In this document: in pieces, positions 25,703 through 31,850 of the stretch | How the letters are laid out: every line of letters begins with the position of its first letter | How positions within the stretch are numbered: the stretch's first letter is position 1 | NCBI RefSeq assembly: GCF_000337215.1 | Contig: NZ_AOHZ01000054.1 | Span: forward strand, 1-43,315 | DNA length: 43,315 nucleotides | Direction: 5' to 3' | Origin: Natronolimnohabitans innermongolicus JCM 12255 | Lineage (GTDB): Archaea > Halobacteriota > Halobacteria > Halobacteriales > Natrialbaceae | The notes under the pieces: generated by a model | Database searches by the model: none | Told to the model about the DNA's origin: nothing | The model's input: the letters and a program-made list of their open reading frames with translations, nothing else | Position numbers and translations under genes: made by a program

Positions 25703-25987
25703 TCAGCCGTCGATCCAGGGATCGTCGGCCGTTCGCGAACCGCAGGCGACCTGATCGATCGAGTGAATCGACGCGCTCAGATCCTCAATCTCGGCTCGGA
25801 CCCTCTCGAGGTCGAGATCGTCACCTTCGATCGTCACGCGAAGGGTTTTGACGGTTTCGTCGACCTCGACTACCGTCGCCGTCGCCGCGTCGATCCCCTC
25901 GAGGTCACTCAGTTGCGTCGCGAAGGTGACGACGCCGGGGTCGTGCGGTTTCAGTACGTCAAGAACGAGTCGCCGTATCGGTGCCAT
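25703..25987 (-). CDS. DUF211 family protein
   Basis: A 94-residue protein starting APIRRLVLDVLKPHDPGVV and containing TVVEVDETVKTLRVTIEGDDLDLERVRAEIEDL, then SASIHSIDQVACGS. This is the DUF211 ferredoxin-like fold family of archaea, known from structures as compact oligomers with no proven function. The position directly ahead of VIT1, with a two-base gap, suggests a metal-linked or regulatory partnership (ferredoxin-like folds often sense small ligands), but this is inference. ATG 25987 is chosen; the longer open frame reaching 26428 is the reverse side of the OYE gene. Gene order DUF211 then VIT1 recurs in haloarchaea as far as I recall. Confidence 0.85.
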   Translation of the reverse strand: MAPIRRLVLDVLKPHDPGVVTFATQLSDLEGIDAATATVVEVDETVKTLRVTIEGDDLDLERVRAEIEDLSASIHSIDQVACGSRTADDPWIDG

Positions 25988-26119
25988 GACGGGGTAAACG
26001 ACAGAGCGAGTGAAAGAACTACGGGCGACGGTGGTCGTCTCCTGCTCCGAACGATCCCTCGAGTGGACCTGACCCCAGCGGCAGTCTCTTGTAGGAGTCC
26101 CTGATACCACGTGACGTAT

Positions 26120-27481
26120 ATGGCCTCCCTCGAGGATCCGATTCGAATCGGCGGCTGCGAGATCCCGAACCGACTCTATCGCGCGCCGCTGCTCGAGTGT
26201 GCGGGCAACGGTCCCGACGCCGTCGATACCCTCATCGACGACCTCGAACCCGCGGCTGCGTCGGGCGTCGGTCTCGTCTGCCAGGGGGCGACGATCGTCC
26301 GCGGCGACGGCGGCTGTGCCGCACCGGGGATGACCCGGGTCCACGATCCGAGTTTCGTCTCCACACTCTCCCGACTGACCGACCGGATCCACGACCACGG
26401 GGGCAAGATTTTCATTCAGCTCGAGCACGGTGGGTTACGAAGCATGGAAACCTGGCACGCGGAGTACCGACGCGAGCACCCGAATCTCGAGCAACTCGCG
26501 GTCTCCGAACCGCCGTGGCAGTTGCGCCTCGCGGACCGTCTCGGCTTCCTCGAGTACGATCCACACGTCCTCTCCACCGACGAGGTCTACGAGCTAGCGG
26601 CTGATTTCGGCCGTTCGGCGGCCTACTGCGTCGACGCCGGCTACGACGGGATCCACCTTTCGGGGGCCAATATGGGCATCATACAGCAGTTTCTCTCGCC
26701 GTTCTACAACCGCCGCGACGACGAGTTCGGCGGTTCGCCCGAGGCCAGACTCGAGTTTCTCGCGCTCGTCCACGACGAGATTCGCGAGCGGGCCGGCGAC
26801 GTCCCGCTGCTGACGAAGGTCCCCGCCGAGACGCCCGCGCCGCCGTCGCCGATCGTCCGACAAAAGCTCTCGCTCGAGGACGGGATCGAGATCGCCCGTC
26901 GACTCGAGCGGATCGGCTACGACGCGATCGTGCCCGTCGAAACGTCGGTCGTCTGGGATATGAGCATCGTCCGCGGCGAGTATCCCGAGCGGGCGTGGTC
27001 GAACGAACAGCTTCAGGCGGCGTACGACGCCGCGTTCGGCGGCCCGCTGCGGCGCCGACTCGTCGCGCTCGGGAACCGACTCGAGTCGCTGCCGTACGGC
27101 TTCGAACCCGCGTGGAACGAGGCGTTTTGCAGGCGCGTCCGCGAAGAAGTCTCGATCCCGGTGCTCGCGGAGGGCGGGATTCGCGAGCGAGCGCAGATGG
27201 ATCGGTTGCTTGGCGCCTCGAGCGACGCGACCGCGGACGACGGCGCGGCCTGCGATATGGTTGGTATGGCCCGGCCATTCTACGCCGAACCGAGAGTGGG
27301 TGCGCGGCTGCTCGAGTCGAACGGCAAGGACGGGCGTTCGTCGCGGAACCCGCGCGTACTCTGTGAGAACTGTAACAACTGTACGGTGCCCCAGGCGACG
27401 GGCGCACCTGGAATCTGTCGCACGCCGTCGGTGTTACGGCGGCGCGGCGACCTCGAGCGCGAGGGCGCCTACGAGCGGTGA
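26120..27481 (+). CDS. Old yellow enzyme-family NADH:flavin oxidoreductase
   Basis: A 453-residue protein with an FMN-binding TIM barrel: PNRLYRAPLLECAGN at the start, KIFIQLEHGG (beta-3), YDGIHLSGANMGIIQQFLSPFYNRRDDEFGGSPEARLEF (beta-5), VLAEGGIRER and DMVGMARPFYAEP (phosphate-binding end). A Cys cluster CENCNNC near the C-terminus suggests a [4Fe-4S] site, as in the larger trimethylamine dehydrogenase/2,4-dienoyl-CoA reductase branch, but the NAD(P)-binding domain of that branch is missing here. The substrate pair usually H-x-x-H/N after IH is spaced differently (HLSGAN). It likely reduces an activated alkene or a related compound; substrate unknown. ATG 26120 is preferred to GTG 26111. It converges with the rhodanese gene, six bases away. 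Confidence 0.85.
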   Translation: MASLEDPIRIGGCEIPNRLYRAPLLECAGNGPDAVDTLIDDLEPAAASGVGLVCQGATIVRGDGGCAAPGMTRVHDPSFVSTLSRLTDRIHDHGGKIFIQLEHGGLRSMETWHAEYRREHPNLEQLAVSEPPWQLRLADRLGFLEYDPHVLSTDEVYELAADFGRSAAYCVDAGYDGIHLSGANMGIIQQFLSPFYNRRDDEFGGSPEARLEFLALVHDEIRERAGDVPLLTKVPAETPAPPSPIVRQKLSLEDGIEIARRLERIGYDAIVPVETSVVWDMSIVRGEYPERAWSNEQLQAAYDAAFGGPLRRRLVALGNRLESLPYGFEPAWNEAFCRRVREEVSIPVLAEGGIRERAQMDRLLGASSDATADDGAACDMVGMARPFYAEPRVGARLLESNGKDGRSSRNPRVLCENCNNCTVPQATGAPGICRTPSVLRRRGDLEREGAYER

Positions 27482-27487
27482 GTCGAG

Positions 27488-28264
27488 CTACGGCGGCGTG
27501 ACGGTCTCGCTCGTGAGCTCCTCGAGGGTCACTTCCGTCGTGTAGTCGGGCGCGTCTACTTCGAGCACCGACTCTTCCTCGAGGCCGGTAAAGTGCAGCG
27601 TCAGTTCGTAGGTTCCGTCGGCGTCGACGACGCTTCGTTCGCGCTGGTCGCCGTCGACCGTCCTGACGTCGACGTACTCGCCTTCGTACGCCGGATCCGA
27701 CTCACCCTGCACGTGATAGGCCGGGAGGTCGAGGTCGGTGTCGTCGACCTCGTCGCCCTCGACCGGGTAGCCGGCGTCGACCCACTCGTTGAACCCGTCG
27801 TCCAGCGCGTAGACGTTCTCGTGTCCGTCGTCGATCAGCGCCGCGGCGCGCTGGACGGCCATCGCGTGCGGACAGACGCAGTAGGTGACGATCCGATCGT
27901 CCGTCGGCCACTCGGCGACGGGGTCGTCCGCGTCCCGTCCGTCGGGTGCGGGGCTCAACGCAGCGCCCGTGATCCGCGCGTCTTCGAACGAACTCGCGCC
28001 GCGGGTGTCGACGGCCCGTGCCTCCCGTCGCAGGTACCAGTAGTAGACGTCCTCGAGGGGCGCCAGCGGCACGTCGACGCCGTCGTGCTCGAGCGTCTCG
28101 TAGGCGTCGGTATCGATCGTCCGTTCGGCGGGCTCCGTCTCGGGTTCGGAACCGTAGCCGTCGGTCGCCCCCGTCCCGTCGTCGGCGTCGTCGTCTCCCA
28201 GACAGCCAGCGAGGGCTCCGACCGTCGTCACCGTTCCGGCCACGAGAAACCGCCGTCGATTCAT
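27488..28264 (-). CDS. Rhodanese-domain lipoprotein
   Basis: A 258-residue protein with MNRRRFLVAGTVTTVGALAGC: a short twin-arginine-type signal with a lipobox, followed by an acidic linker. Residues of about 70-170 form a rhodanese domain (LEDVYYWYLRREARAVDTRG, VTYCVCPHAMAVQRAAALIDDGHENVYALDDGFNEWVDAGYP). The active loop is CVCPHAMA instead of the usual CxxGxR, with a second Cys two residues before the expected sulfur carrier, so a disulfide or metal role is possible. The last 80 residues are a beta-rich domain (ELTLHFTGLEEESVLEVDA). Located on the outside of the membrane. An AT-rich stretch at 28281-28288 is the likely TATA box. It converges on the OYE gene. Confidence 0.82.
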   Translation of the reverse strand: MNRRRFLVAGTVTTVGALAGCLGDDDADDGTGATDGYGSEPETEPAERTIDTDAYETLEHDGVDVPLAPLEDVYYWYLRREARAVDTRGASSFEDARITGAALSPAPDGRDADDPVAEWPTDDRIVTYCVCPHAMAVQRAAALIDDGHENVYALDDGFNEWVDAGYPVEGDEVDDTDLDLPAYHVQGESDPAYEGEYVDVRTVDGDQRERSVVDADGTYELTLHFTGLEEESVLEVDAPDYTTEVTLEELTSETVTPP

Positions 28265-28390
28265 GGATTTATTCGATCCGTTTTATTCAGATAGCTCTTT
28301 CGGTTCAATAACGGTGTCGAAGACCCCTTCGTTTCGGGTGGAGAGTCGGCGTCGGGACTGGGGAGCGTACTCGAGTCGAAAGAACGGAAG

Positions 28391-28463
28391 TAGTCCATCC
28401 TGGATTCGAACCAGGGTCGAAGCCCCCAGAAGGCTTCAGGATTGGCCACTACCCTAATGGACT
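28391..28463 (-). tRNA. tRNA-Gln (CUG)
   Basis: Reading the minus strand from 28463: a seven-base acceptor AGTCCAT pairs with ATGGACT at the 3' end, and a discriminator A follows (28391). The anticodon stem AAGCC/GGCTT closes a loop TTCTGGG with anticodon CTG, which reads CAG (Gln). The T arm is CCTGG-TTCGAAT-CCAGG, perfect, with GGTTCGAATCC in place for box B. The D arm is GGGT/TCCT-like with AGTGGCCA in the loop. The CCA end is not encoded. A TATA-like CTAATATAC (28518-28526) lies about 55 bases upstream on the same strand, giving a short 5' leader. No intron is seen. Confidence 0.93.
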
Positions 28464-28590
28464 GACATGTTTCGTCGGTCTCCGATTGCCGACGACGTAC
28501 CAGATAGTAGTGGGGGTGTATATTAGAGTGTTACGAACTGATCCGAGAATGGGTCTATGTGTCGAACGGCGTTCGTATTGGTACCACCAC

Positions 28591-29382
28591 TCATAGGGGA
28601 CTCTCTCTTGGCGGTTCGTAGTGTTCTCGTCGATGACAGTTGGCACAGAGAACGGTACACTGTTCGATCTCGACTTGTATCCGTTCTCTCGTCCGATTGT
28701 CCGCGACCAACCGTGTGACGCTCGCCTCTTTCGTCGCGTCGTCGTGATGGTAATCCAGACAACCGGGGTTAGACTCTCGACACCGGTCGCAACCCGTATC
28801 GCGTTTTCGGTCGTGGACCCATCGACGGCGTTCTCCGATCGGTATCGTGTAGTGGTGTTTTCGATGACAATTTGCACAGAGAACCTCGCATTTTTCGATT
28901 TCTTCACGGAGTCGTTCTTTCCCATAGCCGTAGGTCACCATCTTCCCGACCGCCATCTCCTTCGTCTCCGTATCGACGTGGTGGAAATCGAGACATCCGG
29001 GAGTATCGATTCCACACCGCGAACACCCTCGGTTCCGTTTTATCTCGTTCAGCCACGACCGATGCCGAGAACGACGGCGTAACGATCGCTCCGTATTCCA
29101 CTCGACGTTTCGATAGTGCCACCGCTGGTCGACCGAGAGCTCCTCCCAGACGAGATCCGGGGGCAGATCGACGTCATCCGGTTTCGGCTTTACACGGGTT
29201 CCTGTCGACGGACTCGTCTCGAGTCCGGCGGCTTCTTTCGCGTCGTTCCACCCACCACACGTTCGAATGATCGTCGCCGAGGCCGGCGTCAACCCCAGTT
29301 CCTCGTACTGCGCTTTCGTCGGCGACTCGCCGAGTCGCTGTGCGGCTTCCCGCAGCGCCTCGAGACACGCTTCCTCGCTCAT
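28591..29382 (-). CDS. Tandem HNH endonuclease with homing-endonuclease-associated repeat
   Basis: A 263-residue protein. Residues 1-55 ([33 protein letters not shown]) match the small DNA-binding repeat found with homing endonucleases and HNH proteins in archaea. Two HNH/zinc modules follow, each with CxxC, CLDFHH or CLDYHH, and VLCANCHR; both keep their His-His pair, so both may be active or one may be a DNA-binding copy. ATG 29382 has GGGGGTG directly before it and a TATA-like GTTTAT (29411-29417 on the other strand). One 60-base line I counted (28621-28680) has 29 GC, well below neighbours, hinting at transfer. Its stop lies 127 bases from the tRNA-Gln gene, transcribed in the same direction. 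Host function is unknown. Confidence 0.78.
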   Translation of the reverse strand: MSEEACLEALREAAQRLGESPTKAQYEELGLTPASATIIRTCGGWNDAKEAAGLETSPSTGTRVKPKPDDVDLPPDLVWEELSVDQRWHYRNVEWNTERSLRRRSRHRSWLNEIKRNRGCSRCGIDTPGCLDFHHVDTETKEMAVGKMVTYGYGKERLREEIEKCEVLCANCHRKHHYTIPIGERRRWVHDRKRDTGCDRCRESNPGCLDYHHDDATKEASVTRLVADNRTRERIQVEIEQCTVLCANCHRREHYEPPRESPL

Positions 29383-29497
29383 CACACCCCCGTTGGCCGC
29401 CCCATCACTGATAAACCCGCGGCCGAAATCGGGACGACCAATCGACGATGATGCACAAATCGATACGCATTTTCCTCGTCGCTGTGCACAGTCGCGT

Positions 29498-30100
29498 ATG
29501 TACGTCGGACGATTCGTCGTCGTCGGCCCCGAGGTCGGCGCCTACCGCGTCTCCTCACGCTCGTTCCCGAACCGCGAGATCACCGCTCGAGACGAGGCTC
29601 TCACCGTCGGGCCCACCGCGGACGCCCCCGAGACGGACAACCCCTACGTCTCCTACAACTGCCTGCGCGTGGTCGACACGCCGACGGGCGAGACGGTCGC
29701 CTTCGGCAACGGCTCGCACGTCGATCCGATCGCGGAGAAACTCGAGCTCGGCTACCCAGCTCGAGACGCCCTCGCGGAGAGTTTGCTGGCGCTGGACTAC
29801 GAGAAAGACGACTACGACACGCCCCGCATCGCGGCGACGATCGGCGGCGGTGACGACGGCGAGGCGCTGATCGGCACGGTCAGGAAGGACGCCCTGCTCG
29901 TCGAGACGGTCGACGAGCCGACGCTCGTGGCCACCTACGAGAAGAACGCGCCCGAATCGTTCGCAGACGAGTTCACGGCCGAGAGCGCTGCGGACGCCGC
30001 GAGCGAGGCCTACGACCTCGAGTTCGAACATGCGGTCTGTGCGGCCGGCGTCGCCCGGACCGACGACGGCTTCGAGACGGCGATCGAGAACGGCGACTAG
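29498..30100 (+). CDS. purO: Archaeal IMP cyclohydrolase PurO
   Basis: A 200-residue protein of the archaeal-type IMP cyclohydrolase family, starting [20 protein letters not shown]. Conserved stretches are [34 protein letters not shown], and [10 protein letters not shown]. It closes FAICAR to IMP, the last step of de novo purine synthesis; it is unrelated to bacterial PurH cyclohydrolase. The C-terminus ([33 protein letters not shown]) is intact. ATG 29498 is chosen because it is the family start, and an AT-rich AAATCGATACGCA lies about 30 bases upstream. The gene stands alone, divergent from the HNH gene by 115 bases. Confidence 0.92.
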   Translation: MYVGRFVVVGPEVGAYRVSSRSFPNREITARDEALTVGPTADAPETDNPYVSYNCLRVVDTPTGETVAFGNGSHVDPIAEKLELGYPARDALAESLLALDYEKDDYDTPRIAATIGGGDDGEALIGTVRKDALLVETVDEPTLVATYEKNAPESFADEFTAESAADAASEAYDLEFEHAVCAAGVARTDDGFETAIENGD

Positions 30101-30510
30101 ACGACCGTTCTCGGATCAGTTCGTTTTCGTCGGTTGCTCGCCTCTCGAGTCGGTCGCTCTCGAGGAGCAGAGACGGGATCGTGGCCTCGAAACGGAGCGT
30201 TCTGGATCGTCACGCCAGAGAATCCCCACGTCGCTCGTGGGCCATCTCGCGTTCCGTTCGCCCCCTCGAGGCGACCACTCCGCGTCGCACAGTTTCATCG
30301 CGTGACCAGTTCGCAGGACCGCCGGTCCGCGCAGTTCGCGCTCGCCGTTCCCAACCGACTTCTCTTCCCGGGCGCTTCGAGCCCGCCACCGCACGTGGGC
30401 CGATCGAGCCCGAGCGAGACGTAGTTCTCGCTTTCGAACGCGCCCGTCGACCGTCCGACGGATCAGGACGTACCGCAAACGGTTTTTCCGCGTCCCACGG
30501 GAGTAGGAAT
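30101..30510. other. 410 bases without a recognisable gene
   Basis: Between purO and the peroxiredoxin gene. The open frames on both strands (for example 30116-30517 on the minus strand) are Arg/Ser-rich and lack the Asp/Glu-rich composition of real proteins here. I see no tRNA, repeat or strong hairpin. The end of the stretch (GTTTTTCC at 30482-30489) may hold the peroxiredoxin promoter. Confidence 0.45.
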
Positions 30511-30969
30511 ATGCCACTCGAGGAAGGCGACGACGCGCCGACCGTGACCGCGCGAAACCAGGACGGCGACGAACGCACGCTCGCGTTCGACGAGCCGACG
30601 GTCGTCTACTTCTACCCGAAAGACGACACGCCCGGCTGTACGATCGAGGCCAACCAGTTCCAGCGCGAGCGCGAGACCTACCGCGAGGCGGGCGTCGACG
30701 TCTACGGCGTCTCGGTCGACGACGTCGACTCCCACGAGGACTTCTGCGAGCAGGAGGGCCTCGAGTTCGATCTGCTGGCCGATCCCGACGGTGACGTCGC
30801 CGACGCGTTCGACGTCGACCTGCTGGACAGCGGCGTCACGGCACGGACGACGTTCATGCTCGCCGACGGGGAGGTCCAGGCGGTCTACGAGAGCGTCGAC
30901 CCCGACGGCCACGCACGGGACGTACTGATGGACGCGCTCGAGGACGGGCTGGTGACGCTCCCCGAGTAA
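30511..30969 (+). CDS. bcp: Peroxiredoxin, BCP/PrxQ type
   Basis: A 152-residue thioredoxin-fold peroxidase: PTVVYFYPKDDTPGCTIEANQF places the peroxidatic Cys at residue 43. BCP proteins often have the resolving Cys five residues later; here that position is Asn (CTIEAN), so it is either a 1-Cys enzyme or uses the other Cys in DFCEQEGLEF (about residue 80). It removes hydrogen peroxide and organic peroxides in the cytosol with a thiol reductant. ATG 30511 is chosen from the family start (PLEEGDDAPTVTARNQDG); the longer upstream frame has non-halophilic composition. Hsp20 follows after 94 bases with its own TATA-like box. Confidence 0.92.
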   Translation: MPLEEGDDAPTVTARNQDGDERTLAFDEPTVVYFYPKDDTPGCTIEANQFQRERETYREAGVDVYGVSVDDVDSHEDFCEQEGLEFDLLADPDGDVADAFDVDLLDSGVTARTTFMLADGEVQAVYESVDPDGHARDVLMDALEDGLVTLPE

Positions 30970-31031
30970 GTCGTCCCCGTCGACTCGACGCGGCGCTGTC
31001 CCCCTCGCTTTTGACCTCGAGTCGCGGGCAG

Positions 31032-31039
31032 AATTTATC
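31032..31039 (+). promoter_or_regulatory. TATA-like box for hsp20
   Basis: AATTTATC lies 25-32 bases before ATG 31064, the spacing expected for leaderless transcription. Confidence 0.5.
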
Positions 31040-31063
31040 TCGCTCGAGGTTCTATGATCGTGT

Positions 31064-31483
31064 ATGCGACGAAACCCGTTCGACGATATCGAGGAGATGC
31101 TCGACCGCGTCAGCCGACAGGTCGAAGAGGGAATGACGAGCGGGGGGCTGCAGGTTCCCGGCTCGGTGGCCGTCGACGTCGTCGACACCGGCGAGGAGTA
31201 CCTCGTTACGGCCGATCTGCCCGGCTACGAGACCGAGGACATCGAACTGACGCTCTCGGAGGGGACGCTGCGCCTCGAGGCCGCCCGCGAGGACGAAGAC
31301 GAGTACGCTGAAGGGCGATACCTTCGTCGCGAACGGACGCGCACGTCGGTGAACCGTCGGATTCGGCTTCCGGATCCGGTCGAAGAAGAGAACGTGTCCG
31401 CGGGCTACGAGGACGGCGTGTTGACCGTGCGGCTCCCGAAAGTCTCGGGAATCGACGAGTCGAAACAGATCGACATCGAGTAG
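31064..31483 (+). CDS. Hsp20/alpha-crystallin family small heat shock protein
   Basis: A 139-residue small heat shock protein. The alpha-crystallin core runs from about VAVDVVDTGEEYLVTADLPGYETEDIELTL to RRIRLPDPVEEENVSAGYEDGVLTVRLPK; the GVLTV signature in the C-terminal core and an acidic first half are typical. The short N-terminal region (NPFDDIEEMLDRVSRQVEEGM) would guide assembly. The usual C-terminal I-x-I anchor appears as IDIE at the end. It holds unfolded proteins without using ATP. A TATA-like box lies 28 bases upstream; no obvious heat-shock element was seen. Confidence 0.92.
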   Translation: MRRNPFDDIEEMLDRVSRQVEEGMTSGGLQVPGSVAVDVVDTGEEYLVTADLPGYETEDIELTLSEGTLRLEAAREDEDEYAEGRYLRRERTRTSVNRRIRLPDPVEEENVSAGYEDGVLTVRLPKVSGIDESKQIDIE

Positions 31484-31572
31484 CGGCCGACGCCGTCTCG
31501 AGGTCGCGGTTCGGCCGCCGCGACCGTGGGTGACGGCTCGAGCCGGCACCTGCAGTGTCTGCCGATCGTCGA

Positions 31573-31815
31573 GTCTGTGGTCCGCCGCAGTCGGTCGGCG
31601 GCGTCCGCCGGGAGCAACACGCCGTTTTCGACCGCCTCGTCGGCCGCGGCGGCCATCGCGGTCGTGTAGTCGTCGTGCGTCGGATACAGCTTTCCGAGTC
31701 GCTTCTCGCCGAACCGGAACGTCCGACCGAACAGCTCGCCGCTCGTCGCGTCGTAGCGGGCGACGGGACGTCGTCCGGCGGCAATCTCGGTCCCCTGCCG
31801 TTGGTGTATGGAAAG
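31573..31815 (-). pseudogene. Remnant of the C-terminus of an alpha/beta hydrolase-type protein
   Basis: The minus strand between hsp20 and leuS keeps a protein-like frame (GELFGRTFRFGEKRLGKLY, then PTHDDYTTAMAAAADEAVENGVLLPADA) that runs for about 80 codons. It has no start codon fitting a gene, and an in-frame TAA at 31816-31818 stops it on the upstream side. The Y-x-x-H-D-D-Y-x-x-A-x-x-A-A-x-E-A-V-x-x-G-x-L-L pattern resembles the end of alpha/beta hydrolase-domain proteins of the Abhydrolase_10 type. The natural end appears lost, since the frame continues past it to 31405 into basic, Cys-containing sequence. I read this as the stump of a lost gene, truncated near the leuS promoter. The family call is by eye. 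Confidence 0.42.
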
Positions 31816-31821
31816 TTATAC
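31814..31821 (+). promoter_or_regulatory. TATA-like box for leuS
   Basis: AGTTATAC lies about 33 bases before ATG 31851; it sits on the upstream edge of the minus-strand hydrolase remnant. Confidence 0.45.
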
Positions 31822-31850
31822 GGCGGCGACGCCCGGACACGCATACAAGA

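Noticed and set aside
30116-30517. A 133-codon minus-strand frame in the purO-peroxiredoxin gap
   Set aside because: Arg/Ser-rich, no acidic residues typical of the proteome, no motif; treated as noncoding.
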